NCBI RefSeq assembly: GCF_009928525.1 | Contig: NZ_JAABOK010000006.1 | Location: forward strand, 62,001-126,000 | Direction: 5' to 3' | Length of the DNA stretch: 64,000 nt | Source of the DNA: Chitinophaga solisilvae | GTDB lineage: Bacteria; Bacteroidota; Bacteroidia; Chitinophagales; Chitinophagaceae | Position numbers and translations under genes: made by a program | The notes under the pieces: model-generated | The model's input: the letters and a program-made list of their open reading frames with translations, nothing else | What the model was told of the DNA's origin: nothing | The model's database searches: none | Shown: piece by piece, positions 44,107-53,441 of the stretch | Layout of the letters: every line of letters starts with the position of its first letter | How positions within the stretch are numbered: the stretch's first letter is position 1

Positions 44107-45324
44107 ATGGAGCAAAGGCAAAAACCTGTAGTGAGTGCTGGCTTTACTTATTCACCACTGGAAGAAACGCTGGATATACCACAGAAGAATTCCCGTTTAT
44201 ACATAGGCATCCCGAAAGAAAACTCCTTCCAGGAAAACCGAATAGCCCTGACGCCCGACGCGGTAAGTATACTGGCTGCACACGGACATCATATAGTGGT
44301 AGAACATAAAGCCGGCGACGGATCACATTACTATGACACCGACTATTCAGAGGCCGGCGCTGAGATCGTATATGATAAAAAGGAAGTTTTCAAGGCAGAA
44401 ATCATTGTTAAATCAGCTCCGCTGAACGATGAGGAAATAGAACTGCTCCATCCCCACCAGATTGTCATCTCACCGATTCACCTGGCTGCGCTCAAAGCGC
44501 CGCAGGTACAGAAGATGATGGATAAACGTATCACCCTGCTTTCTTTCGAAAATCTGAAAGATGATGCCGGCACCTACCCCATTGTACGGGCCATGAGTGA
44601 AATTGCCGGCGGCGCTGTCATGCTCATCGCAGGTCAGTACCTCAGCAACGGCAACAAGGGTAAAGGTATTCTGCTGGGAGGCATTACCGGCATTCCGCCC
44701 ACCAAGGTAGTCATCATCGGTGCGGGCATTGTAGGCGAGTTTGCCGCCCGTACTGCCATGGCGCTGGGCGCTTCCGTGAAAGTATTTGATAACAACATCT
44801 ATAAACTGAAACGCCTGCAGAACAATATCGGCGTACGTGTATTCACCTCCGTTATACAACCCAAAGTGCTGGCGGAACAGCTTCGCAATGCCGATGTAGC
44901 CGTAGGCGCCCTCTCCTCACAGAGCGGCCGTACTCCCGTTGTTGTCAGCGAATCCATGGTGAGCAATATGAAAGCCGGCTCTGTCATTGTAGATGTCAGC
45001 ATCGACCGCGGCGGCTGCTTTGAAACGTCAGAGATCACCAGTCACGAAAATCCTGTTTTCAAAAAATACGACGTAGTCCACTACTGCGTACCCAATATCC
45101 CTTCCGGATTTGCACGCACTGCCTCAGAAGCCATCAGCAACGTACTGATGCCTCTCCTCATCGAAGCTGCCGATGACGGCGGTTTCGAAAACCTGGTATG
45201 GATAAAACGCGGTGTCCGCAACGGTATCTACCTGTATAAAGGCGCACTGACCAACTACCACCTGAGTGAGAAGTTCAAACTTAAATACACGGATTTGGAG
45301 CTGTTGCTGGCAGTTAAAGGATAA
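44107..45324 (+). CDS. ald: Alanine dehydrogenase
   Basis: 405 residues. The N-terminal catalytic domain has GIPKENSFQENRIALTPD and the KAGDGSHYYD segment. The NAD-binding Rossmann fold has VVIIGAGIVGEFAARTA. It interconverts alanine and pyruvate with NAD. The N-terminus is about 30 residues longer than the classical 370-residue enzymes. It lies 40 bp downstream of tsaE, in the same orientation. Confidence 0.88.
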   Translation: MEQRQKPVVSAGFTYSPLEETLDIPQKNSRLYIGIPKENSFQENRIALTPDAVSILAAHGHHIVVEHKAGDGSHYYDTDYSEAGAEIVYDKKEVFKAEIIVKSAPLNDEEIELLHPHQIVISPIHLAALKAPQVQKMMDKRITLLSFENLKDDAGTYPIVRAMSEIAGGAVMLIAGQYLSNGNKGKGILLGGITGIPPTKVVIIGAGIVGEFAARTAMALGASVKVFDNNIYKLKRLQNNIGVRVFTSVIQPKVLAEQLRNADVAVGALSSQSGRTPVVVSESMVSNMKAGSVIVDVSIDRGGCFETSEITSHENPVFKKYDVVHYCVPNIPSGFARTASEAISNVLMPLLIEAADDGGFENLVWIKRGVRNGIYLYKGALTNYHLSEKFKLKYTDLELLLAVKG

Positions 45325-45332
45325 AATTCGGG

Positions 45333-45453
45333 AATTACGAATTACGAATTGCGAATTACGAATGAGGAGCGAAGACATAAGCGAAGAAGTAAATTCTTTA
45401 TCCGCTTATGTCTTCGCTCCTCATTCGTAATTCGCAATTCGTAATTCGTAATT
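45333..45453. repeat. Heptamer-armed palindrome, family 1, copy D
   Basis: 121 bp with perfect 51-bp arms (45333-45383 and 45403-45453) and a 19-nt loop. The outer arm has ATTACGA/ATTGCGA units and the inner arm ends in AAGACATAAGCG. The region around the loop, read on the minus strand, matches copy A at 33 of 35 positions. It fills the gap between the convergent ald and uppP genes; the uppP stop codon (45452-45454) overlaps its end. Confidence 0.9.
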
Positions 45454-46252
45454 AAATTTCCAGCGAGTAGCCCATCAATATCGCCGCAATAATCACAGCA
45501 CCAACCACTATCCTATAATACCCCCACATTTTGAAGCCGTATTTTTTCAGAGCGCCGATGAAGAATTTGATGGCGGCCATGGCTACGAGGAAGGCTACGA
45601 TATTTCCTACCAGCAGGAGTTTCAGGTTATCGGGGTGTGCCAGGAGCAGGTCTTTTCCTTTCAGCAGCTTATAACCTGTGGCGGCAGCCATGGTAGGCAC
45701 AGCGAGGAAGAAGGAGAACTCTGCGGCCACATTGCGGGTGAGTTTCTGCTGCATACCGCCGATGATGGAGGCGGCACTGCGGCTTACTCCGGGAATCAGC
45801 GCCAGGCACTGGTAAAAACCAATACGCAGTGCAGTGAATATATTTATTTTCTCATCTGTATCGATGGTAGGCTGCTGAAACCAGTTATCTACAAACAGTA
45901 ATACCACTCCTCCCAGCAACAGGGTAATACCGACGGTGAGCGGGCTTTCCAGCAGCTGATCAATTTTATCGCTGAAGAGGTATCCGCAGATAAGCGCTGG
46001 AATAACGGCTACTATCAGCTTCAGGTAGAAATTAAGGCGGTTCTTGTCAAATACCAGAAACTTGCGCCAGTAAAGTACCACTACCGCCAGGATGGCTCCC
46101 AGCTGAATCACTACTTCAAATAACTTGGTGAATTCGTCTTTATTAATGCCCAGTAAGGAGCTGACGATAATCATGTGCCCAGTGGATGAAATCGGGAGAA
46201 ATTCGGTGAGGCCCTCAACAATCGCGATGATGATGGCATGAAAAAAGTTCAT
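45452..46252 (-). CDS. uppP: Undecaprenyl-diphosphatase
   Basis: 266 residues with seven or eight membrane segments. The signature EGLTEFLPISSTGHM near the N-terminus and PGVSRSAAS near the middle are the two active-site motifs of the BacA/UppP family. It recycles the C55 lipid carrier for peptidoglycan and other envelope polymers. Its 3' end lies in a family-1 palindrome. Confidence 0.95.
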   Translation of the reverse strand: MNFFHAIIIAIVEGLTEFLPISSTGHMIIVSSLLGINKDEFTKLFEVVIQLGAILAVVVLYWRKFLVFDKNRLNFYLKLIVAVIPALICGYLFSDKIDQLLESPLTVGITLLLGGVVLLFVDNWFQQPTIDTDEKINIFTALRIGFYQCLALIPGVSRSAASIIGGMQQKLTRNVAAEFSFFLAVPTMAAATGYKLLKGKDLLLAHPDNLKLLLVGNIVAFLVAMAAIKFFIGALKKYGFKMWGYYRIVVGAVIIAAILMGYSLEI

Positions 46253-46274
46253 GTACGCTGCTATGGTTAAAAGT

Positions 46275-46303
46275 GAAAAAAAAAGCGATGAGTGATCATC
46301 GCT
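46275..46303 (-). terminator. Terminator of the ftsX-DUF3098 pair
   Basis: On the minus strand AGCGATGA/TCATCGCT with a 4-nt loop is followed by a run of nine T. It lies between the DUF3098-like gene and uppP, so uppP has its own promoter. Confidence 0.8.
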
Positions 46304-46327
46304 GTTAAATATTGTTGATGGTACTTA

Positions 46328-46609
46328 TTAAGCCTTTGTTTTCGGACGGTGCATGATGGCATATACTTCTACCAGCAGCCCCAGCACAATCACAATCGGA
46401 GCCAGGGTAATACGGCGGAAGCTGTACACCTGCTCAGGCTTGAAGGAATTAGGATCGCTGCTGTCGCCACCCATCATCAGCAGGAAGCCGATAACAATTA
46501 CCACAATGCCCGCCAGCATAAACTTATAGTTTTCTTTAGGCAGAATAGGATGGCTGTCTGCAACCGGCGCTTCTTTTGTTATGGTGGACTTAGTAGTTTC
46601 TTTAACCAT
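46328..46609 (-). CDS. Small membrane protein, DUF3098-like
   Basis: 93 residues with two membrane segments (about 30-47 and 70-88) and the segment FKPEQVYSFRRITLAPIVIVLG. This length and the NYKFMLAGIVVIVIGFLLMMGG-type start fit the DUF3098 family that commonly follows ftsX in Bacteroidota. Function unknown; an accessory role in cell division or envelope is inferred from location. Confidence 0.8.
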   Translation of the reverse strand: MVKETTKSTITKEAPVADSHPILPKENYKFMLAGIVVIVIGFLLMMGGDSSDPNSFKPEQVYSFRRITLAPIVIVLGLLVEVYAIMHRPKTKA

Positions 46610-46645
46610 AGTATTAGATATTAATGATCTTCAGTAAGGGTTTGA

Positions 46646-47518
46646 TTAGTACAAATCATCCAGTTTCAACCGCAGGTATTTCATCACAGAGCGGTGTGTG
46701 CTGAACAGGGAAATACAGATACCAACAATAAGCATCCCCAGGAATAAGAGGGCAATCATCACATTATCGCGCAGGCCGTTCAGCTCCGGCAATGTTTTGT
46801 TGGCAAAAGACAGGATAGCCACCAGACCGGCAATAGCGATCAACGCACTGATAGCGCCATTCACAATACTGCGCAGGTCAAAAGGCTTGGCAATAAACCA
46901 TCTGGTTGCTCCTACCATCTGCATGGTTTTAATCAGGAAACGGTTGCTGAACATCGCCAGACGGATGGTATTATCTATCAGGAAGATCACCACCAGCGCC
47001 AGCAGGCAACTGATAATCAGGATGACCATCCCTATTTTATTCACGTTTTCATTCAGCTTGCTCACCAGGGTACGCTGATAGGAGATCTCACGCACAATGC
47101 TCTGCTGGGAGAGATTATTCTCAATAATCTTCAGACTGTCGTTATTAACATAGCCGGCATTGGCTTTGATGTTAATACTGGCATACAGCGGGTTATATTC
47201 CAGCAGTTTGATAAAATCTTCCCCGAAATCTTTCTGGAAGCGCTGTGCTGCCATATCCTTGGACACATATTCAATAGACTTGATATACGGCTTATGGGCG
47301 ATAGAGTCTCTCAGGGCCAGCGCCTGGCTTTCTTTTACATTGTCTCTCAGAATAACCTGTACCTCAATACTTTCCTTGAAGTACTTACTCAGTTTGCTGG
47401 CATGAATAACCACCAGGCCCAGAGTGCCCAGTGAAAACAGTACCAGTGCCACACCAATAATGGAGTACAGGTAAGAAGGTTTAGACTTTTTTGCTGATGA
47501 TTTCCCGGATTGCGCCAT
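46646..47518 (-). CDS. ftsX: Cell division protein FtsX
   Basis: 290 residues. Four membrane segments with an extracytoplasmic domain (about 45-165) between the first and second, as in FtsX. The central block IDNTIRLAMFSNRFLIKTMQMVGAT is typical. It works with the ABC ATPase FtsE to activate cell-wall hydrolases. No ftsE lies in the window, so the ATPase is encoded elsewhere. Confidence 0.88.
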   Translation of the reverse strand: MAQSGKSSAKKSKPSYLYSIIGVALVLFSLGTLGLVVIHASKLSKYFKESIEVQVILRDNVKESQALALRDSIAHKPYIKSIEYVSKDMAAQRFQKDFGEDFIKLLEYNPLYASINIKANAGYVNNDSLKIIENNLSQQSIVREISYQRTLVSKLNENVNKIGMVILIISCLLALVVIFLIDNTIRLAMFSNRFLIKTMQMVGATRWFIAKPFDLRSIVNGAISALIAIAGLVAILSFANKTLPELNGLRDNVMIALLFLGMLIVGICISLFSTHRSVMKYLRLKLDDLY

Positions 47519-47766
47519 TAATCTGCAGTTTATCGGCGAAAATAATAAAAATTAGTAGTTATGTGTTTAATTTTGCCTCCCGGCTCCATTATAATGTTAA
47601 GAATCGGCAATATATAAAGATGTTCGGGTATGACATTGTGCTATTAATGATTTTAACATTATTTTGCTGGTCAGGCATAACAAAAAATTAAATTTATAAC
47701 TGATAACGCGGTACAGGTGCGGTGTATTGTCTGCATCCCCTTTATTACCGCTCATCTACAACTGAT

Positions 47767-50532
47767 ATGGAATACAATTTCAGGGCAATTGAAAAAAAGT
47801 GGCAGCAGCAATGGCAGGAGTCCCACGCTTACAAGGTAAGTAACGACAGCCCCAAACCCAAATGTTATGTGTTGGACATGTTCCCCTACCCGTCCGGTGC
47901 GGGCCTGCATGTCGGACACCCCCTCGGATACATTGCGACCGATATCTACGCACGCTATAAAAGGCTGAAAGGCTTTAACGTACTGCATACCATGGGGTAC
48001 GATGCCTTCGGTCTGCCTACAGAACAATATGCGCTGGAAACAGGGCAGCACCCTATCGTTACCACCGAACAGAATATTAAGGCTTTCCGTGAACAGCTGG
48101 ATAACATCGGCTTTTGCTATGACTGGGACCGCCAGGTAAATACCAGCGACCCTTCCTACTATAAATGGACACAGTGGATTTTCCTGCAGCTGTTTGAAAG
48201 CTGGTACAACCGCAGCAGCCAGCAGGCAGAACCTGTCAGCACCCTCACCGCCATCTTTGAAAAAGAAGGCAACACCCGCCATATCTGCCCCGGCGACCGT
48301 CAGCTGCAGTTCTCCGCGGAAGAGTGGAAAGGCTTTGACGAAGCTGTACAACGCAATATTATCATGCAGTACCGCCTTGGCTACCTCGACTATGCCGAAG
48401 TTAACTGGTGTCCCGCCCTGGGCACCGTACTCGCCAACGATGAAGTAGTGAACGGCGTGAGCGAGCGCGGCGGATATCCCGTGATAAAGAAGAAAATGCG
48501 CCAGTGGTTCCTGCGCATCACCGAATACGCCAACCGCCTGCTGGAAGGGCTGGAGAAAGTATCCTTCAGCGACGCCATGAAAGAAATGCAACGCAACTGG
48601 ATCGGGAAAAGCCAGGGCGCTGAAATAAAGTTTGCCCTGAAAAATGCTGCTGCACATATCGAAGTATATACCACCCGCCCGGATACCATCTTCGGCGTAG
48701 ACTTTATGGTAATTGCTCCGGAACATGAACTGATACAGCAAATTACTACCCCGGAACAGCAAAGCGAAATTGAGAAATATCTCGACTACGTGCAAAGCCG
48801 TTCTGAGCGTGAGCGCATGGCCGATGTTAAACAAATCACCGGCTGTTTCACGGGCGCATATGCCATCAATCCGTTCAATGGCCGCGAAATCCCGGTATGG
48901 ACCGCTGAATATGTACTGGCAGGCTATGGCACCGGCGCTATTATGGCTGTGCCCTGCGGCGATCAGCGCGACTTCGGCTTTGCCCGCCATTTCAATATCC
49001 CCATCACCAATATCATCGGGGATGCTTTCAACGGCAACGAGGCCAATCCTACCAAAGACGCCATCCTCCAGAACAGCGACTTCCTCAACGGCATGGTCAT
49101 GAGACCCGCTATGGACGTGGTAATCAACAAACTGGAAGAGATGCGTATCGGTAAACGCCAGATCAACTACAAAATGCGCGACGCGGGATTCAGCCGCCAG
49201 CGCTACTGGGGCGAACCTTTCCCGATCATCTATAAAGACGGTATCCCATATGCCATGGACGAAAAAGATCTCCCGCTGGAATTACCATATGTGGAAAACT
49301 ATAAACCGGGAGAAGAAGGAGAAGGCCCGCTGGCCAATATCACCGACTGGGTGAACGTAGCCCCCGGCATTAAAAGGGAAACCAACACCATGCCCGGATA
49401 CGCCGGCAGCAGCTGGTATTTCCTCCGATACATGGACCCGCATAACAACAACACCTTTGCCGACCGCAAAGCCACCGACTACTGGAATCAGGTAGACGTA
49501 TACGTGGGCGGCACCGAACACGCTGTAGGCCACCTGCTCTATTCCCGCATGTGGACAAAAGTATTGTTCGACCTCGGCCACATCGGCTTCGACGAACCCT
49601 TCAAATCCCTGATCAACCAGGGTATGATCGGCGGCAGCTCCAGGCTCGTATACCGCATACGCGGTACACACCAGTTCGTATCCGCCGGCCTGAAAGACCA
49701 GTACGAAACCGACGAACTCCACGTAGATGTTAACATCGTGGATGGCGTGGAACTGGACACCGAAGCCTTCAGAAAATGGAAGCCCGACTTCTCCGAAGCC
49801 ACCTTCATCCTGGAAGACGGTAAATATATCTGCGGCGTACAGCTCGAAAAAATGAGCAAGCGTTTATTCAATACCGTTAACCCGAACGACCTCGTGGAAA
49901 AATTCGGGGCAGATACCTTCCGCATGTACGAAATGTTCCTCGGCCCTGTGGAACAGTCCAAACCATGGGATACCAAAGGCATTGAAGGCGTTCACCGCTT
50001 CCTGAAAAAACTGTGGCGCCTGTTCTCTGATGAACAGAAAGGGCTCATCGTTACCAACGATACACCTACACCGGCTGAACAGAAAGTGCTGCACAAAACC
50101 ATCCACAAAATCGATGGCGATACCACCACCTTCTCGTTCAACACCGCTGTCAGCCAGTTCATGATCTGCGTGAACGAACTCTATACGCTGAAATGCCATA
50201 AACGCGCTGTGCTGGAGCCATTACTGATACTCCTCACACCATATGCGCCTCACCTCAGCGAAGAACTGTGGCATCAGCTGGGCAACACCTCCAGCATTCT
50301 GGATGCACCTTACCCGGTATACGATGAACAGTTCACCAAAGAAAGCGCCTTCAATTACCCTATCGCTATCAACGGTAAAACACGCGCCGAAATGGGCTTC
50401 GCCCTCGATGCCGACAACAGCGCCATCGAACAGGAAGTACTCTCCAGCGAAATAGTACAGAAATGGCTGGAAGGAAAAGCACCGAAGAAAGTGATTATTG
50501 TGAAAGGAAGGATGATTAATGTAGTGGTTTAA
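47767..50532 (+). CDS. leuS: Leucyl-tRNA synthetase
   Basis: 921 residues from the ATG at 47767. HIGH-type HVGH at 48-51 in PYPSGAGLHVGHPLGYI, the editing (CP1) domain with TTRPDTIFG and AVPCGDQRDF, and the anticodon domain are visible. The KMSKS motif reads KMSKR (695-699): the fifth residue is Arg. The start at 47767 was preferred over the longer frame (47722), whose extra 15 residues look non-coding. The stop codon is the first part of a family-1 palindrome. Confidence 0.95.
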   Translation: MEYNFRAIEKKWQQQWQESHAYKVSNDSPKPKCYVLDMFPYPSGAGLHVGHPLGYIATDIYARYKRLKGFNVLHTMGYDAFGLPTEQYALETGQHPIVTTEQNIKAFREQLDNIGFCYDWDRQVNTSDPSYYKWTQWIFLQLFESWYNRSSQQAEPVSTLTAIFEKEGNTRHICPGDRQLQFSAEEWKGFDEAVQRNIIMQYRLGYLDYAEVNWCPALGTVLANDEVVNGVSERGGYPVIKKKMRQWFLRITEYANRLLEGLEKVSFSDAMKEMQRNWIGKSQGAEIKFALKNAAAHIEVYTTRPDTIFGVDFMVIAPEHELIQQITTPEQQSEIEKYLDYVQSRSERERMADVKQITGCFTGAYAINPFNGREIPVWTAEYVLAGYGTGAIMAVPCGDQRDFGFARHFNIPITNIIGDAFNGNEANPTKDAILQNSDFLNGMVMRPAMDVVINKLEEMRIGKRQINYKMRDAGFSRQRYWGEPFPIIYKDGIPYAMDEKDLPLELPYVENYKPGEEGEGPLANITDWVNVAPGIKRETNTMPGYAGSSWYFLRYMDPHNNNTFADRKATDYWNQVDVYVGGTEHAVGHLLYSRMWTKVLFDLGHIGFDEPFKSLINQGMIGGSSRLVYRIRGTHQFVSAGLKDQYETDELHVDVNIVDGVELDTEAFRKWKPDFSEATFILEDGKYICGVQLEKMSKRLFNTVNPNDLVEKFGADTFRMYEMFLGPVEQSKPWDTKGIEGVHRFLKKLWRLFSDEQKGLIVTNDTPTPAEQKVLHKTIHKIDGDTTTFSFNTAVSQFMICVNELYTLKCHKRAVLEPLLILLTPYAPHLSEELWHQLGNTSSILDAPYPVYDEQFTKESAFNYPIAINGKTRAEMGFALDADNSAIEQEVLSSEIVQKWLEGKAPKKVIIVKGRMINVVV

Positions 50533-50684
50533 AATAATTACGAATTACGAATTGCGAATTACGAATGTATAAGCGAAGAGCTAAACGAAGATTAAAAGAG
50601 ATACTTAATAGTTATCACCTTTAATCTTCGTTTAGCTCTTCGCTTCTACATTCGTAATTCGCAATTCGTAATTCGTAATTATTT
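50532..50684. repeat. Heptamer-armed palindrome, family 1, copy E
   Basis: 153 bp, filling the gap between two convergent genes: it begins on the last base of the leuS stop codon and ends 1 bp before the stop codon of the 83-residue membrane gene. Each arm has four ATTACGA-type units, with one mismatch in the inner arm. The centre is nearly the same as copy B. Confidence 0.88.
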
Positions 50685-50685
50685 C

Positions 50686-50937
50686 TCACAATATTACCCA
50701 GCCTGTAATAAACGCCACCACCGATATAATCAGTGCTGATAATATTAAGCTCAGTCCTGCTGATCTGTCTTCAGCAATTAGCATAGAAACGCCTACTATA
50801 CCGTAGGCGATGGCCAGCATCAGGGTCATGATGCCTATCGTTTCCAGGTCATTGCCCCGGGTGGCGGCCAGGGCAATAAAGAAGAGCAGCAGGGGAATAC
50901 CGCTGAGATAAAGTATTCTTCTGATTAATTCCTTCAT
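50686..50937 (-). CDS. Small membrane protein of unknown function
   Basis: 83 residues with three hydrophobic segments (about 10-25, 35-54, 62-82). A similar layout and size to the preceding 85-residue gene, 13 bp upstream, suggests they are diverged tandem paralogues. It is the last gene of a four-gene minus-strand operon with the Lgt-like and radical SAM genes. A stand-alone function cannot be named. Confidence 0.7.
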   Translation of the reverse strand: MKELIRRILYLSGIPLLLFFIALAATRGNDLETIGIMTLMLAIAYGIVGVSMLIAEDRSAGLSLILSALIISVVAFITGWVIL

Positions 50938-50950
50938 AATACCTGTTTTA

Positions 50951-51208
50951 TTACATGCTGGCCAGGATCAGCCCGCAGGTGGAAAGTCCTACCAGCAACA
51001 TAATACCGGCAGACAACAAAAGTGCTTTCCCTATTTCCTCATGTTTAACAATCAACAGGATAACGCCTACTACTACATAGGCCGGTACTACAAACATAAG
51101 TAATAACCCTGCACCAATAATGCCCTCGTCGCCTGACAGGACGGCTATCAGAGCTATTCCCAGCGGCACCAGTAAGGCCCAGAGCAGTTTTCTGACAAAA
51201 GTACTCAT
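50951..51208 (-). CDS. Small membrane protein of unknown function
   Basis: 85 residues with three hydrophobic segments (about 8-24, 30-53, 62-82). It follows the radical SAM gene by 9 bp, so it is clearly in the same operon. It shares the layout of the next gene (basic N-terminus, RKLLW/RRILY, then a GI-rich first helix). A small partner or chaperone of the enzymes upstream is possible (inference). Confidence 0.7.
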   Translation of the reverse strand: MSTFVRKLLWALLVPLGIALIAVLSGDEGIIGAGLLLMFVVPAYVVVGVILLIVKHEEIGKALLLSAGIMLLVGLSTCGLILASM

Positions 51209-51217
51209 ATGGATGCT

Positions 51218-52624
51218 TTAAGGCTGAATAAAAGTACGTTCCTGCTGCAATGTTTGCAGGTACGCTTCTTTATCGTCCCGGTAAAATAAGTTCATCGTTT
51301 CAAACGGAATAATACGGCCATCTTTATGTACAATGTGTACACATGATTTTTTGATGGCGCGTACATCGAAGTCATACGCATCCAGGAAGCGCATGATAAC
51401 AATGCGGAAAAGATTGTTATAGCCGAGCCCCGGCGCCTGCACCTGCGGCAGGCAACATAGTAAGGATTGCATATCATCCAGCGCCTTATCGGTAGAGATG
51501 CCCGTACTGAATATTTTCAGCACATGCTGATGCAGTTTTTCGTCCTGTTCGTATACGATGGTATTCTTTCCGTTATTCAGCAGCACAGCCGGATCCACAA
51601 AGCGGGTAAGCGGAAATACCTGCCCGTCTATTTTCAGCGCGTAGGCCATTGCCAGCGCATCCGGGTTACAGGGTACGGGAATGATGTCATTCTGCTGGAA
51701 GACAGGCGACTGCTCCAGGATACGTTGTCGTACTTCCGTTAACGTTATACGGTCCGTTGCCGGATCAAAGCCATCAGTACGGCCTGCCACCTGCACCGGC
51801 TGAAAGGTAACGCCGCGTACGCAGGGCTGCTGCAGGGCATAGTCTATTATACGACCCATTTCATCTTCATTCACACCCCGTTGCAGGGTAACAACGAGCG
51901 TGGTGCTCAGGTTTACCTCGTTCAGGTTGGCCAGCGCCTGCTGCCGTATATCTGTAAGATCCTTTCCACGCATACGTTCCAGCGCCTCCGGTTTAAAAGA
52001 GTCAAACTGAAGATACACTTCAAAATCAGGCATATAGGTAGCCAGGCGGGCAGTAAATTCTTTATCCTTTGCAATCCGCACGCCGTTGGTATTTATCATC
52101 AGATGGCGGATAGGCTTACGTTTGGCGATATCCAGTATTTCAAAAAACTGCGGATGAATGGTAGGCTCGCCGCCGGAAAGCTGAATAACATCCGGCGTAC
52201 CTTCGTTGGCCACAATAATATCCAGCATCTCCTCTATCTCTTCCAGCGTACGGTGGCGGCCGTAATGCGGCGACGACATCGCATAGCAGGTAGGGCAGGT
52301 CAGGTTACAACGGTCTGTTACCTCGATCACCGTCAGACAGGAATGCTGTTCATGATCCTGGCACAGGCCGCAGTCGTACGGACAGCCGTAATGTGTGCTG
52401 GTATTGGTTTTCAGTGGCGCTTCCGAAGGTTTGTTATAATTACGTGTATTCTTATAGTAGTCAATATCTGTGGCTATCAGCACTTTTTCCCGGCCATGTT
52501 CCCGGCAGTGCTTCACCAGGAATACCTTGTTATCTTCAAATATAACCTTTGCGTCTACACGCCGTAAACAGGTGCTGCAGATACTCAGCGTAAAATCGTA
52601 GTAGGTGTAATTCTTCTCAGGCAT
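51218..52624 (-). CDS. Radical SAM protein, Tes/MJ0619-like
   Basis: 468 residues. The canonical cluster CNLTCPTC (C106, C110, C113) binds the radical SAM 4Fe-4S centre. Before it, CPYDCGLCQDHEQHSC (C81, C85, C88, C96) and an N-terminal CSTC with HCREHG (C16, C19, C40) form extra metal sites. The layout resembles MJ0619/tetraether lipid synthase-type proteins, which join lipid chains through C-C bonds; the closest bacterial function is unknown. Its ATG overlaps the Lgt-like stop by 8 bp. Together they suggest a lipid or lipoprotein modification (inference). Confidence 0.82.
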   Translation of the reverse strand: MPEKNYTYYDFTLSICSTCLRRVDAKVIFEDNKVFLVKHCREHGREKVLIATDIDYYKNTRNYNKPSEAPLKTNTSTHYGCPYDCGLCQDHEQHSCLTVIEVTDRCNLTCPTCYAMSSPHYGRHRTLEEIEEMLDIIVANEGTPDVIQLSGGEPTIHPQFFEILDIAKRKPIRHLMINTNGVRIAKDKEFTARLATYMPDFEVYLQFDSFKPEALERMRGKDLTDIRQQALANLNEVNLSTTLVVTLQRGVNEDEMGRIIDYALQQPCVRGVTFQPVQVAGRTDGFDPATDRITLTEVRQRILEQSPVFQQNDIIPVPCNPDALAMAYALKIDGQVFPLTRFVDPAVLLNNGKNTIVYEQDEKLHQHVLKIFSTGISTDKALDDMQSLLCCLPQVQAPGLGYNNLFRIVIMRFLDAYDFDVRAIKKSCVHIVHKDGRIIPFETMNLFYRDDKEAYLQTLQQERTFIQP

Positions 52625-53375
52625 ATTGCTTCCTTATTAGTCGTGATGGATATATGATAACCGGCAGATAATATATCAATCCTGCCAGGCAGGCCAGCTG
52701 AATAGATCCCAGGCCGAAGGCGAAGCGATAGCCGGGCTTGATAAAATCCAGCAGGAGCCTGAACAGCAGGTAGCCTATCATAAAAAGTTTGAATCTTGCG
52801 CCGGATACCAGCTGAAAGCGGCTGTCCGTAAAGCGTAATGCCTGCCATAGCAGCAGCAGAAACCCAATTTCATATAGTGATACCGGGTGGCGCAGGGCCT
52901 CATCGCCCAGGTGCATGCCCCATGGCAGCGAGGTGGGCAGCCCATAGGTTTCTTCATAGATACCCATGCTGAAACAGCCTGTACGTCCGATCATCATGGC
53001 AAGTATAAGCGGATAGGTAAAGAGGTCGCCGCTGGAATGCGGTTCCCGGATGAATTTCTTTACGGATTCAACCCCGATCAATCCGCCGAGAAGCCCACCT
53101 ACTATCGTTTTGCTCTGGTAGATGTATAACAGCAGATTTCCGGTCTGCATCAGCCCCGGAGGGTTCTCCAGCGCACCCAGCAAACGGCTGCCGAACAAAG
53201 CGCCGAAAATTGCGCCGATAATCACCCAGATACGGTTGCCGCTGGGCAGCTGATCGCCCTGGCGGCGACGCAGATACAGGAAATAGCGGAATCCGAGGAA
53301 CATTCCGAGTGATTCCATAACAGCGTGCAGCGGTAGCCGGAAAGATAATATGGACACATAAACTGGATACGTCAC
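52617..53375 (-). CDS. Divergent Lgt-like membrane protein
   Basis: 252 residues, polytopic. It shares RHPVSLYE (162-169) and GRTGCF (130-135) with prolipoprotein diacylglyceryl transferase (Lgt). Key features differ: the catalytic HGGL region reads IVGGL (91-95), so the essential His is Val, and the GRIGNF Asn is Cys. It is probably not the housekeeping Lgt; it may bind or transfer a lipid in another reaction. It is the first gene of the operon with the radical SAM protein and two small membrane proteins. Confidence 0.78.
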   Translation of the reverse strand: MTYPVYVSILSFRLPLHAVMESLGMFLGFRYFLYLRRRQGDQLPSGNRIWVIIGAIFGALFGSRLLGALENPPGLMQTGNLLLYIYQSKTIVGGLLGGLIGVESVKKFIREPHSSGDLFTYPLILAMMIGRTGCFSMGIYEETYGLPTSLPWGMHLGDEALRHPVSLYEIGFLLLLWQALRFTDSRFQLVSGARFKLFMIGYLLFRLLLDFIKPGYRFAFGLGSIQLACLAGLIYYLPVIIYPSRLIRKQYA

Positions 53376-53441
53376 GGGGCTACTATTATTTTATCCACAA
53401 ATTAATATTTATATTTAGATGAAAGTCTAGCCTCTCAAAAT

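Noticed and set aside
52617-53375. Housekeeping prolipoprotein diacylglyceryl transferase
   Set aside because: The essential HGGL His and GRxGNF Asn are changed, so a normal Lgt function is unlikely.
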